This document shows positions 43,210 through 54,639 of a stretch of DNA of 64,000 nucleotides, piece after piece. The DNA is taken from the NCBI GenBank assembly GCA_015680685.1, contig MNCI01023373.1, positions 211,954-275,953 on the forward strand. The letters run 5' to 3'. The first letter of the stretch is position 1. Each line of letters starts with the position of its first letter. The stretch comes from Gnetum montanum (Eukaryota; Streptophyta; Gnetopsida; Gnetales; Gnetaceae). The notes under the pieces are model-generated. The model was given only the letters and a program-made list of their open reading frames with translations, was not told where the DNA came from and did no database searches. Both the position numbers and the translations under genes were made by a program.

Positions 43210-44949
43210 TGTAGCGACCAAAAATGTCGACGGCTGGAATAACATCGGGGGTTGGTGGGTGTGACAGTTCCAAACCCATATCCATGGGAGGGCCATGCTG
43301 GGTTTTTGTGGATAGAAGGTGCCTTGAATGGTCTAGTCGATCAGACAGGGACTTACATTAGCATCAATATAGCCTTTTTCAACGTAAATAATGCGAAATG
43401 CAAGATAATGCTTAAGGGTAAATGAAGTAGGGGAGAAACTGTAAAAATGCAATAGTAATATGAAGTAATGCTTAAATGTGAATAAGATAGAAAATAATGC
43501 AAAAAAGAGACAAAAAATGAGATATAAAGTAAAATGTGGTTAGAAACATGCACCGCTTCGAAGCTACAAACATGGTCGGTAAGGGTGCATACAATTGGTT
43601 GCATAGTGCGACAGAGTGCAGAAATCCCGAGGGTAACCAAGGCATGCCAAGAAAAAAGCGCTATGCGCTTGGATGCAGAATCATGTACAAAAAATGCAGG
43701 GTTCTACCAAGGTGGTAGAAGAGAGATTGGAACCTCATGCCAGCCGAGAGAGACTCACTATCTATAGTGTTAGATAAATTACTTTGATATTAAAATGCTA
43801 GAGAGAGGGGAAATATTTGTTTCAGAATTTCAAAGTTCCCACCACTTAGAAGCTGTCTACTTCAAGAAAGATGCGAACTCTTTTGAAATTGCCAACTTTA
43901 AAAATTGCGAACCTTTCCAAATTGTAGGTGCTTCTCAAAATTGATGGCTGGTTAAATGCTGTTTACCAGGATATTTATAGGGCTGAAGGTAAGCAAAAGG
44001 GGGCAGTTTGAATGCTACATGCCACAGGCCTGTGTTATCTTACTGGCACCACTTGAGCCATCTATGACCGTTGGGCCTACAACACCGTTGCGATGTGAAC
44101 CTACCATGCAATAACTATGATCCTACCATGTTGTAATTGTGCTGTCAGCATCTGGAGACGTGTACCAATGGTCTGATTAGCTAGAGTGCATTGATGTCAT
44201 ACAACCACCTGTATGCCTTATTGTACTTTGTGACGTAGCATGCTTGTCATAGCGTAGTAGTTTGTCGTGTGTTTTGCTATATGTCACATGCTTGCTATGC
44301 TATGCTATGCTACATAGTGTACCGTAGCATAGAAACTTGCCTTACTAGCGAAAGCTTTGTTGATTTGCAAACTTTGTCTCTTGTGACGCAAGTCTTGCAA
44401 ACTCTGTTCACTCTACCTTTCGAATTACCTTCTGTCTCTTCCGCAATATTGCTACGCCTTGCTACGCCATGTAGCTCAGCGTAGTGTATTAGCAGACATG
44501 GTTCACCACTTCCTAACAAAAAGGGACATCACTGTAGAACTTAAAATTTGGTGAGGGGAGTGGGTAGTGAAGTCGTTGCCATGCTACGCTATGTGATGTC
44601 GTGTAGCATAGCACTTTGTTTCGTCATCGTCTTCTGAAGCTTGGTACACTACATAGTGTAGCGTAGCATAGCAGGCTTTGTGACTTAGAAAATTTGCCGA
44701 ACTATTTCTTGCACATCCAAAATGCTGCTACCGATTCCGCACACTATTTCTAAGTAGGCTGTCGACTGTTTAGGCTACTTTGGTGGGCAGGCAGGATGGT
44801 ATAGAACCTATCTATGCTCAAAGTAGAGAATTTTTTGAATTGTTCAGCTTGGACTCAAAACGTTCTCTTCTCAATGAATTGCCATAGTACTGCGTGGATT
44901 ACAAGAGCCTGGAGAAGCAAGGATGACCCCACAGTTTTAGGGTGTTTCA
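43210..44949 (-). repeat. 5' LTR of E3
   Basis: Partner of 26454-28169, beginning TGTAGCGACC on the plus strand and ending GGGTGTTTCA before the AACCC duplication. TATA box at 43971-43980 (minus). The stretch 44230-44680 is packed with GCTATGCTACG and its complement CGTAGCATAGC, as in the other copy. The two copies are clearly alike but differ by scattered point changes and small gaps. Confidence 0.92.
43971..43980 (-). promoter_or_regulatory. TATA box in the E3 5' LTR
   Basis: The minus strand reads CCCTATAAATATCC. This is the copy that would drive E3 transcription, heading left through the leader repeats to gag. Confidence 0.7.
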
Positions 44950-44954
44950 AACCC
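44950..44954. repeat. Right target-site duplication of E3 (AACCC)
   Basis: Matches 26449-26453 exactly; E2 sequence resumes from here. Confidence 0.85.
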
Positions 44955-44959
44955 TATCA

Positions 44960-45310
44960 TGCATCATATCTTGGATAGGCACAAAGTGCTCCTAAGGCCT
45001 CTACCTAAATCACCTATCACATCACTGCTAGTAGTAGGCTCATCTAACATGAACCTCAAGATGTCTCAATTAGCCCTCAGCAACAATGTCTTGGTGATGG
45101 CATTAGTAGCCTACATTGCTAAGTGTGATCACATGATATCACTAAACTGCTATAGTAAGTACTTCTAGAACTCTTGAGCCCCTGGCCAAAACCACATTGC
45201 ATGAACACCCACCTACATATATAGCACAAGTGTGCTAGGAATAGGCTCTCTCATGTAGCACAAGATGCCTACAAGCTCCACAATGTTCAATATAGGCTTC
45301 AACAGCACTC
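44960..45310 (-). pseudogene. Antisense gene of E2, FCP1-like exon
   Basis: The minus strand reads ELVGILCYMREPIPSTLVLY (45255-45278 onward), MWFWPGAQEF, and then LLLRANxDILRFMLDEPTTS with one stop at x. E3 has LDLEGVLCHVGRPM, VWFREGAQDF and MLPRTNRDILRYLSDDATTS in the same order. This exon lies upstream of 25775-26290 in the antisense gene, the two being parted by the E3 insertion. The motif-I Asp and several following positions are lost here, so it is more decayed than in E3. Confidence 0.65.
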
Positions 45311-45319
45311 TACATGAGC

Positions 45320-47560
45320 GAAGGAAATAAGCATAGTGTTAGTATATGTACATAGATGCAAATTTTGACATAAAACCATTAAAATAAGTTTAGCAAAGTT
45401 AACATAATATGACATGAATTAGAAAAAAATTTTCATTCTAGCAATGCCCTTTGGGGCCCCATCGGTATAGGACATCAACCAACACATTTGATGCACTTGG
45501 TACTCACGAGGGTAGAACATTTTTTCATAGGATTAGCTCTTCATTTTGCACATCTCATAAGATTAGCATCAGCATGTTTTCCTAGGTTTAGCGTTATTGT
45601 AGTTTGCATCATTAGCATTATTACATTTCACAAGTTTCACATTATGCACAATTTACAAAAGGTTTAGCAAATATTTTCTAACTCCAAACAGTGTAGTTTA
45701 AAAAGTCACAAATTTTTTCTAATCCTAGACTATTGTACTGGAGAGCGTAGTTGAAAATTTTCAAAAAAAATATAACTTTAGGATACCTTCATAGAGTGTG
45801 TAGTTTAGAAAAGAGGTGAAATGTTTCTAACTATGGGCACTGTAACTACACTTTGTAGCTCTCTACAAAGCATACTCCCAAAAAACTTTCAAAGTAGATG
45901 TCAACTATGCTTCCAAGGCATGGAAAGCATATTCCTAGCTACAACCTATAGGAAACAAAGTTTTAGCCTCTATCCTAATGCTCTCTACACACGATTCCCT
46001 ACCATGGTGCCATGGACCATTAGATCACCATTTCCACACCATCGCTCCTACTGCATTCTACATGTCTGCCACACCTTGCACACTCTATGCTATCCTATGC
46101 ACATCATTCTCATGCCCTACACATCACATGCTACCCTATTCTTCACAATTTCTGCCTTGCTTGAATTTTTTTTTCAAAATGAAAAAAAATAAAAATAGAA
46201 AATGCTTTCTAGTACTCAATGCCCTCTCAACCCCTATGACCACAAGGCCATGCTACGAGATGCAATCACTCCCACAACCATCAATGTGCCTGACCCTTAC
46301 CTATGCTATGCAAAGTAAAACATTTTGTGAAATAGAAAGAAATCATAGGATAAAATCCTAGTAGTGTCTCCTAAACTATGGCAAGCCACTCAGGACCACT
46401 ATTAGAGTCCTCATTCATGCCCTAGACTAACAATAAAAGGAAAGAAATTTTTTTTAAAATGAACAAAAATAATTTTTTTGCATAAACCCTTGTGCACCCT
46501 AGAAAGTGCTAATAGCAAGAAACCCCACCTAGCCATGCAGCCCCAAGTGCAACCCTTCTCGTAGCCTAAGGCCTTTCCCACTTGCAATTTCACTGGCAAC
46601 CACCATAGCCACAACATCTTGAAACTACCATGAAAATCCAATCATGGCTAGAACCCTCACACATCCATGCATGCCCATCGTCAATCCTTACTCATGGTCC
46701 AACAAAACCCATGTGCACAATCTAAAAAACCCCCATTGCATAAAAGCCCTTCCTAGGACACTCCCTCCTAGCTATGGTAGCTGAAATGGCCCATAGAAAT
46801 AGTAGCCCCTGGCATGGTAGGATGCCATCGCAAGCCATTCTTTCATGTCTACACTTCCAACCCTCGAAATGGAAAAATGAGAAAATGAATGAAAAATGGA
46901 AAAAAGGGGAAAGCGTAGTTGGGATACTTGGAAAACATCAATAGCCTCCTCTCATCTATGTGTGCTTATGACAAGTGGTCTAGTGCACACTCTCCCTTAT
47001 CCATGTTCATCAATCTTGGATGTAAGCATTCATTTCAGTGCATCATCTTGCTCCAACTATGCTCTTCATTAGTAGCATGAAATAATGACAATGGTAAGAC
47101 TATGCTATGAACTTTACATTTGTGAACTTTAAAATTACAACTTATCCATGTGGGATGATTCAATGACTCACAAACCTAGAACTATGCTCCATACTTAGCC
47201 AAATTTTTCAACATTTTATAAGAGTGTAGTTGGGTGAGAGCATAGTCACCCATAGTTAGCCAAAATTTCCAACATTTCTTCATCTAGTAAAAGCCTTAGC
47301 TAATTTCATTTCCCAAGCACACATAGCCTTTTCCAAACTAACATGTTTGACACATCCATGATTTGCTAAGATCTAAAACTAGCACTCATGGCTTATTGAG
47401 GCCTAAAACAAGCACACACATACCTACCTTCTTTATAGCCTCTATTTCATACTTAGGAAAATTTTTCATTGCATTTCTTTTTATTCACTTGTGTACATTA
47501 ATTTGGTTAAGATAGGTGTTGCTTAACATTTTGTCTTGTTTATTTTGCTGAAACACAACA
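45320..47560. other. E2 stretch holding the antisense gene's upstream region, no gene seen
   Basis: By analogy with E3 this should be the promoter side of the antisense gene. It shows scattered words also found in the E2 LTR (TGGAGAGCGTAGTTG near 45740, AGAGTGTAGTTGGGTGAGAGC near 47225), suggesting LTR-derived or LTR-like promoter DNA. Open plus-strand frames at 45821-46361 resemble nothing. I found no clean TATA box. Confidence 0.35.
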
Positions 47561-47639
47561 TGGTCATGCCTAAGAAGCTTCTTTCACCTTTGGTCCTCAT
47601 GGGACCTCATGGCAACATCAAGTGATGCATTGACCCACA

Positions 47640-50460
47640 TTGCCTAGACCTTTAGCCTACAACCTATGCTAAATATATATCATCTATAGAAATAGCACTA
47701 GATTGCCCCAACCATCTAATCAAAACTCTCAATCTAGAGATAAGGGACATCATAGAGGATTTCCTCGTTGAGATCCCCATGACAACACCTAATGGTGAGG
47801 TGAAAATGATAAATCTAAGCTCCTTACTAGATCCCAAACATGCCCAAGACATTTCCAAGATGCTAAATGATAACATCATGGCATTTGCATGGTCATATGA
47901 GGACATGTCAAGCTTAAATCCTTGGATATTCTAGCATAATATCATCCTTGATCCCTTCATTAAGCCAATAAAACAAAAGTCATGCAAGGTTAAGCTTAAG
48001 GTGGCATTGGCAATTTGTGATGAAATCACCAAGCTTTACAAAGTTGGTTTCATTTGGGTCATTGACTATGTATACTAGGTCTCCAACATCATATTTTTGC
48101 CTAAGAAAAATGAAAATATATGCATTTTCATAGAATTGTAGGACCTAAACAAGGCAATCATTAAAGATGACTTTCCTTTGCCTAGTATTGATCAACTAAT
48201 CAATACCATAGCTGGACATGCCTTGTTATCCTTCATGGATTAGTCCTCAAGCTACAACCAAATTAGGATCAACCCTAAGCACCAACTCACATGACCATTA
48301 TGACCCCCTAGGATACATTTTATTATATGATGATGGCCTTTAGACTCAAGAATGTAGGAGCAATATATCAGCAAGCAATGACATACATCTTTAGTACTTA
48401 CATGCTATGCCTACTCAATGACTACATCGATGACATAGTAGTTAAGTTTAAAGTGGCTCATAATCATGAAAATGATCTAAACATGGTGCTTAAATAGTTC
48501 TTGAAACACAATCTTAGGTTGAACCCTGAGAAGTACATATTTGACATCAGAAAGGGCTAGATGCTTGGTTTTGTAGTGTCCAAAGTAGGAATACAGATAG
48601 ACCTTGACAAGGTTAAGGCCATAACCAACTTAGCATCTCTAGATAACCTTAAGGAGTTATGAGGGTTGCAAGGTAGATTGTAGTTTATACATAGGTTTAT
48701 CATCCAATTAACCGATAAGTTATAATCAATGCAACATTTTCTTAAGAAAGGAGCCCACTTTGAGTGGATAGGTTAATGCCATTAAGAACTTGACAACCTT
48801 AAGCAAGGGTTGGCACAATTTTCTATGGTTCACCCTCTACAAGGAGATAAACCCTTTACATCTACCTTATCACTTTTGACACGTTAATTGCTTCTCTACT
48901 TTGCCAAAAGCAATAAGATGGCATCTTCATCGGCTACTAATGCATGGCTTAAGTAGTGCACTAACAACATGGTAGAGTACGAGGGTATACTCCTAGGTAT
49001 CCTTGCAATACATGAGTTAGGAATTCAATGCATAGCTATCCGAGGTGACTCACAACTAGTGATCAACCAAGTGAAAAATGTTTACATCTACAAGGCCCAA
49101 CATCTATAGCCTTATTATGACCTGGCAAAGCACATCAGACATGTTTCATGTATTACCCACCTTGGTGGGAGATTGCACTATGCATATCATGCAAATCATT
49201 GATGTTGCATCCATAGCCATAGTTAGCAAAACCAATGAAAAAGAATGATATGATGACATTAATGTGTACCTTCTACAAGGTGAGCCTATGCAACATTTAA
49301 CTACTGTTAAAAAAGATGCAATGCATAAATGTTCAAGGTAGGATATCATTGTGGGCGATAACACACTATGTTGTAGATCCTATGATGACATACTGCTAAC
49401 CTACATAAATGATAGTGAAGTGTAAAATATCATTTAGGAAGTCCATGAGGGACTATGAAAAGGTCACATAGCACCTAGGGCAATGGCAGCGAAAATTAGA
49501 TACTTCAGCTATTACTGGCATTACATGGATTGTGATTGCATCTCCAAGATCAAAACATGTGACATGTATCAATGGCATGAAAATATAATGCATGTTCCAC
49601 TGATTGAACTATAGATAACATAGATCACATGGCCATTCCAATATTGGGGTTTGGACATTATAAGACTAATAATGCCTAAGTCCTCCACAATGCATAGATT
49701 CATCATAATTGCAAATGAGTATTTCACCAAGTGGGTTGAAGCTATTCAACATAAGAAGATGACATCACAATAGTTTTTCAAATTTATGCTTGACAACATA
49801 TTGATCCATTTTGGCGTACCCATAACCTTAATAATGGATGATGGGCAACAATTTAGCAATGTTAAGACTAAGGCCTTTTGTGAGTGATTTGGTATCAAGC
49901 ATTCCTTTTCATCACCATATTACACTCAAGCAGATGGCCAAGTAGAGGCCAGTAACAAAGTCATTTTCAACCTTCTAAAGAAGATGCTAAGTAGTAGTAA
50001 ATGACAATGGCACAAGTAATTATTCTACACACTTTGGGCTTACAACACAACATGCTAAATGGAAATAGGTAAGATACCTTACAATCATGTCTATGGATCT
50101 AAAGCAAATTTGCCCCTTGAATTGTAGGTTCCATCACTCTAGGTGATCCTTTCAAACTTCATTGATGAAGCTCAAAACAATGAGTTGAGGATTGTACATC
50201 TTGACTCAATAAAGGAGAACCACATGCAAATAGTTAATCACATTGAATGGTACTAAGAAAATCAAAGGCAAAAACACCATCACAACTAGCACCAGTGCTT
50301 GATTAAGAAAGGGGACCTAGTCCTCAATGTTATTTGTGAACTTGTGGACAAGTTCTTCACTAGTTGGAAGGGCCTTTCTTAGTTAGTAAGGATTATGAAA
50401 ATGGAGCATTCAACTTGCTAACTAAGATAGGAATGAGTTTTCCAATCCAGTGAACCATTC
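47640..50460 (+). pseudogene. E2 reverse transcriptase, RNase H and integrase, degenerate
   Basis: In order on the plus strand: EDFLVEIPMTTPNGE and PKHAQDISKMLNDNIMAFAW before the polymerase; DEITKLYKVGFIWVIDYVY and VSNIIFLPKKNE of the fingers; DDFPLPSIDQLINTIAGHAL; LNDYIDDIVVKF at about 48423-48434; an archaeal-type RNase H block with NMVEYEGILLGILAIHELGI and GDSQLVINQVKN (about 48965-49080); the integrase zinc region (VHEGL, HIAPRAMAAKI, IKTCDMYQWH); and the integrase core with WGLDIIRLIMPKSS, KWVEAI and YTQADGQVEASNKVIFN. In the zinc region the second Cys of CDTC has become Tyr. The end GDLVLNVICELVDKFFTSWK reaches about 50380. Stops and frame shifts are scattered throughout. Confidence 0.8.
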
Positions 50461-50479
50461 ATACCTAAAGCTATATTAC

Positions 50480-50870
50480 GCTTAGCATGCCACATATCAA
50501 TGAAATGAGGTAAGCATGCATCCACTATGACATTAAACTAGTAATACATGTCATCTAAGATGTTAAATTTTCATAGAGCACTCCTCTACTATGAAATTAA
50601 ACTAGCACAGAGCACATGTCTTCTATGATCTTAAGCTAGCAAGACACATTGGCTATGACATTAAACTAGCATAGAGCACTCATTTTCTATGACATTAAGC
50701 TAGAAAATCATTTGTCTATTATGAAATTAAACTAGCATCCAAACCTTTCATCTACAATGATATTAAACTGGCATAACACTCATCCTTATGTCATGATGTT
50801 AAAATGACACAACAACACATCTGCTATGACATTAAACTAGCATAACACTCATCCTTTGGCCATGATGTAT
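50480..50870 (+). repeat. Tandem CTATGACATTAAACTAGC array in the E2 3' untranslated region
   Basis: About nine imperfect copies of CTATGACATTAAACTAGCA lie at about 35-50-bp spacing, separated by phrases such as TAGAGCACTCAT and AACACTCATC. The array resumes after the pararetrovirus insert at 54960-55060 (CTATAATGTTAAACTAGCAC). This shows that the insert landed inside it. Confidence 0.8.
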
Positions 50871-50880
50871 TAGAGCAACA

Positions 50881-51498
50881 TCAACAACGTGCAGCTCAAC
50901 ATTCCTGATTCCAAAGTTTCGCAGAAAGAAAAGCTTTATTGAAAGACTAAAGCCAAAGTTCTTTGCTAGACAAAGGAAAGGCCCAAAAGGCTGAGAACCT
51001 GTTACCTATTATACATGTAAACGACAAGGTCATTCTGCATATGAATGTCCTGAAAAACGACCCAAAAATGGTGCAAAGATCAAAGCTTTCTTCGAAAAGA
51101 ATCCTGATTATGAATTGGTTGATGAACCTGATAACTGTTCTGATGACTGTTTTGCTATAGAAGTTGAGTCTGAAATAGATACTTCAAGCTACACGACTAT
51201 GTCAAAACTTGACGAGGCCAAAGGACAAAGCAACATGATGCAAGGTGTGTTAGATTTAGATATTTTTGATGAAGAATGGTTATCTAATATTTCTCTTAAT
51301 GATGATGATCCCCCAACTCTGAGTCCTATTAATGGAGAAAGTTGGGAAGAATTGGAAAAATGGTTAGATGCAGAAGCTAACATTTCAGATTTATCTGATA
51401 ATGAACATAAGTGGGATATAGAAGATGCTGACAAAGATCCAAGTGTCTCATCAACATTAGGATGCAAGAAAACTCTACCTAAAGCTGGTACAGAATAA
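50881..51498 (+). pseudogene. Pararetrovirus capsid C-terminal end with zinc knuckle
   Basis: A strongly basic stretch (IPKFRRKKSFIERLKPKFF) leads, after a TGA at 50992-50994, to a CCHC-like knuckle near 51004-51050. Its first Cys reads Tyr, while the rest (C-X4-H-X4-C) is intact. A long acidic tail rich in Asp, Glu and Ser follows to a TAA at 51496-51498. Basic patch, knuckle and acidic tail in this order are typical of caulimovirid capsid precursors, where the knuckle binds RNA. The N-terminal capsid core is missing. Confidence 0.7.
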
Positions 51499-51649
51499 GA
51501 TTCGTCATCAACAGATGATGGGCCTCCTTCAAAATTTTTTCAGAAGGTACTGAAATTCCTTATTACTCCTTATATTAAAAATTTTCCAGTTAAGAAGGAA
51601 GTTGAGTCAGCTAGACTTGCTAAATGAAAGATAGATCTGCAAATACAAC

Positions 51650-51990
51650 ATCAAATAAAACACTTATTTTCATTACAAATTGTTCTTCTTATTCCAATCA
51701 AGCTAGCAATAGATGGAGATAAGAAATGGAGAAAATATCAAGCATTTGTTGATACTGGTGCTACATTAAATTTTTTTCATAAGGATGTTCTTGAAAAATG
51801 GGAAGAAAATACAAAACCAGTCAGGTTAGAAACTATGAATGGAACAAGAACTTTATCTCATTTTGCATTTAATATTCCTATCTCTCTAAATGATGAATAT
51901 GTAGGCACAACCAATTTTGTGCAAGTTTCAGATAGTGATTTTGATATTGGCCTTGGTGCACATTTCATGGATAGTCTTGGTCCTTATACT
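51650..51990 (+). pseudogene. Pararetrovirus aspartic protease
   Basis: The active site VDTGAT is intact at about 51748-51765, preceded by the short strand that leads into it. The following strands (PISLNDEYVGTTNFVQVSD, FDIGLGAHFM) match the retropepsin fold of caulimovirids, which cleaves the polyprotein. It is in the same frame as the capsid end and the polymerase. A TGA at 51625-51627 lies just upstream. Confidence 0.75.
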
Positions 51991-51999
51991 ATTGGTCAA

Positions 52000-53610
52000 G
52001 AAATGGTAGTTTGTTCTTCTCCTCTCCAAGATCCAAGACCAAAGATAATAGTTGCAAGAATCCCTACTCAGTTACACAAAAATAAACATCCTCAAATCAA
52101 ACACATCAATCAAAATCCAAGTATTTCAAAAAAAATTTCACAGTTTGAAATGGAAGAAATAGCTAGTGCAAAGTACAAAGGTATACAACAGTTAAAGAAA
52201 GCTCAGATAGATATGACAACAGAAGAAGATCAGTTAGTTCCAAGCTTTCATGAATTATTAGAATGTTGCTATGATCATCCATTAGAATTTTGGGATCAAG
52301 ATAGTCTAGTAGCCTATATTCCTATAGTACATAATATTCCTGTACAAAGAAAGCAGATATTATTAAATCCAATGGACACCGAAGAAATTGGTAAATAAGT
52401 AGACGAGTTTCTGAAGAAAGGTTTAATTCAGACATCTCAATCTAACTATTCTTGTTCAAGTTTTATTGTTCGAAATCATGCAGAAATCAAAAGAGGCAAA
52501 GCCAGGATGGTAATTAATTATATTCCCCTGAATGCGGTTACCATTGATATTAAATGGCCTCTACCAAATAAAGATAGTTTGATTCAGAAAGTTGCAACAA
52601 AATCATACTTCAGTAAGTTTGATTGTAAGTCCAGATATCATCAAATCAAGATAGCTGAAGAAGATCATCATAAAAAAGCTTTCAGTACACCTCAAGGATT
52701 ATTTGAATGGATAGTAATGCCTTTTGGTTTAAAGAATGCTCCATCTTAGTTTCAGCATAGACTGGATTTAGTATTCGGCAATTATCATGATTTTATTGCA
52801 AATTATATTGATGATTTCTTAGTATTTTCTGATACTATTTCAGATCATGTGAATCATTTAACACAATTTTCTAAACTCTACAAAAAGCATGGAATAGGAT
52901 TATCCAAGGATCCAAAGAAGTTCCAGATAGGTAAACGAGAAATTGAATTCTTAGGTGTTCAGCTAAAAAATGAAAAAATATATATGCACCCTCATATTCT
53001 TCAGAAGATTGTACAGTTTCCAGATAAATTAGAAAGTAAATATTAGTGTTTACAATTTTTAGGCTATGTAAATTCTATTTCCAAGCACATTGAAAAATTC
53101 AGTGATAAAACAACCGAGATTCGTTGGTGTAAAAACCAAACTCCTTTCATATGGACAAGCAAGGCTTTAGCTCAAGTTATTCAGCTAAAAAATGAATTTC
53201 AACAATTACTGTCATTGACACCAATCTTAAAGGATCCCTTTGTGTTAAATACTAATGCAAGTTATGATGCATGGGCTGAAGTTCTCTTAAGAAAAGAAGC
53301 TAAGCACCATGAAGAAATTTGTGCATATGCTTCAGGTAGATTTCAAAAGCATGAGTTAAATTACTGGCCAGTAGAAAAAGAAATTCTAGCTACTATCAAA
53401 GGATTAGAAAAGTTTTATATTCACTTAATTGAAGATCCCTTCATATTAAGAACAGATTCAGCAAATCTAGCTGCTTTACTCAGAAGGAAGATTACGCCAT
53501 CTCAAAAGCTTCTGCATTTTTCTTGGTGGCAATTTCTGTTAGCACAATATAAGTTTTCTATTCAAATAATTCTTGGTTTGATTAATTTCTTACCTAATGC
53601 CCTAACCAGA
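52000..53610 (+). pseudogene. Pararetrovirus reverse transcriptase and RNase H
   Basis: After a linker, the polymerase carries the usual fingers motifs, the KFDCKSRYHQI palm block, a FGLKNAPS block and the active site YIDD at 52804-52815, followed by thumb sequence. RNase H follows with NTNASYDAWAEVLL near 53245, where a normal D-A-S site reads N-A-S, and a conserved late block near 53450. In-frame stops are TAA 52396-52398, TAG 52747-52749 and TAG 53044-53046, with no frameshift seen. The enzyme copies the viral RNA to DNA. It is clearly distinct from the gypsy enzymes in the window and is closest in style to single-polyprotein caulimovirids. Confidence 0.82.
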
Positions 53611-54177
53611 GAACTTAAACCACAAATCAAGATGATGCAACCTTTGCTTGAAGAAACTAGTTCATCTCAAAATCCTTTACAAGATCAAGAAGATTGGATT
53701 GCTTAGCTGCTTTTAACTCTTGAAGAAAGGGTTAAATGGTGTAGATCAATTTATAAGTATTTTCCACAAGAATCTACTATGAGCACTAGTAAGCAGTATC
53801 CAATAGTTGATTTCTTTATCAACATGGCCAGTCGAATTGATTGCCTAATCAATAATCTATGATGGAGTAGATTAGAACCCAAGATCCTTGGTCATCTCCA
53901 ACAAATGAAAGTACTAGATAATGTTCTCATAACTAGATGACCATTATTTGCAAATGATAATGCTTGTTGTTACCTCAACAGACTAATTAGTACAAATCAA
54001 TGGGAATCCAAATTATGTGTTGCTTTTCAGCGAATCAATCTCTTTAATCAAATATCTTGGTATGAAAATGAGCAACTAATGCCAAAGCAAGTTTTGCTGC
54101 CAGAAGAAGTGTCAACATCTCTAGCAATCCTCTTGTCAGAGTTATCCAAACTCATCAAGGATTGTGATGATTGCTAG
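53611..54177 (+). pseudogene. Pararetrovirus polyprotein C-terminal extension, unidentified
   Basis: The same frame runs on for about 180 codons after RNase H to a probable natural stop, TAG at 54175-54177. Internal stops are TAG 53704-53706, TGA 53860-53862 and TGA 53938-53940. The sequence is hydrophilic and helical with a Leu-rich end (LAILLSELSKLIKDCDD). It could be a separate C-terminal domain or a transactivator-like region, but I see no motif that decides. Confidence 0.5.
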
Positions 54178-54350
54178 AAGACATGTGGCAAAATATGCAG
54201 CGTACACAAGGTGATACTCAAGGCGATCCACTAAGACGTGAAGAGATAAGGATGAAGAAGTTTGTAGATAAGCATGAGTCATTTGTATTTTTGTTTGAGT
54301 CATCGAAGGAATCTATTCCTTCTCCTTTTTCTTCTAATGTCCTCTCTAGC

Positions 54351-54358
54351 TATAAATA
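54351..54358 (+). promoter_or_regulatory. Pararetrovirus promoter TATA box
   Basis: CTAGCTATAAATAAGAGGC lies 174 bp after the end of the polyprotein frame, the usual position of the caulimovirid genomic promoter. An ACTAAGACGTGAAGAG element stands about 120 bp upstream and may be an activator site. A GC-balanced segment like a start region follows (CTCCCCCTCTTGTATGGAGC). Confidence 0.6.
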
Positions 54359-54501
54359 AGAGGCTCCCCCTCTTGTATGGAGCATGGACAAGAAGTGAGA
54401 GTGAGTGAAATAGGCAAGAAGTGAAAGAAGTAAAGTGTCTAGTAGTCTACAAGTTTTCAAGTTTCCTAGTTTTCTTGTTTGCCATCCATGAGTCTATAAA
54501 A

Positions 54502-54630
54502 ATGAATGAAGATGAAGTTCGTTACTGTTTAATGATCATAGCTCTTGTTATAATGTTATTATGTTATCTTACGAAAATTTTGCTATACTTTGCTGAACGA
54601 TTCATGCATCTGTTCATCCGATTTGCTTAA
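54502..54630 (+). CDS. Small hydrophobic open frame in the pararetrovirus leader
   Basis: Forty-two codons start MNEDEVRYCLMIIALVIMLL and stay hydrophobic for about 20 residues, a good single membrane span. It lies in the leader after the promoter. Caulimovirid leaders often hold short upstream frames, and some of these viruses or relatives have small membrane proteins. It may also be chance. Confidence 0.25.
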   Translation: MNEDEVRYCLMIIALVIMLLCYLTKILLYFAERFMHLFIRFA

Positions 54631-54639
54631 ATTCACTTC

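Larger units (their letters stand above)
26454..44949 (-). mobile_element. E3: full-length 18.5-kb Tat-like Ty3/gypsy retrotransposon
   Basis: E3 lies on the minus strand inside E2. Sense order is: 5' LTR (44949-43210), primer site (43203-43187), leader with a six-unit tandem repeat, gag (from 42214), protease (about 39329-38890), an antisense intron-containing gene (33802-38179, plus strand), reverse transcriptase (32590-31700), RNase H plus a second archaeal-type RNase H (31546-30599), integrase (30592-29455), a 3' repeat array, a 163-codon open frame, polypurine tract (28185-28170) and 3' LTR (28169-26454). The AACCC duplication is perfect. The double RNase H and the YIDDIAVKSK active site are Tat/Ogre features. 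It is the best preserved of the three related elements but has many stops. Confidence 0.92.

Noticed and set aside
43353-43767. Open frames in both strands of the E3 5' LTR
   Set aside because: They lie in LTR sequence repeated at 26454-28169, where the frames are not kept in the same form, so they are unlikely to be coding.
45821-46361. Overlapping plus-strand frames of 123 and 127 codons
   Set aside because: No family resemblance and no counterpart in E3 or E0; C/T-rich composition makes long frames likely.
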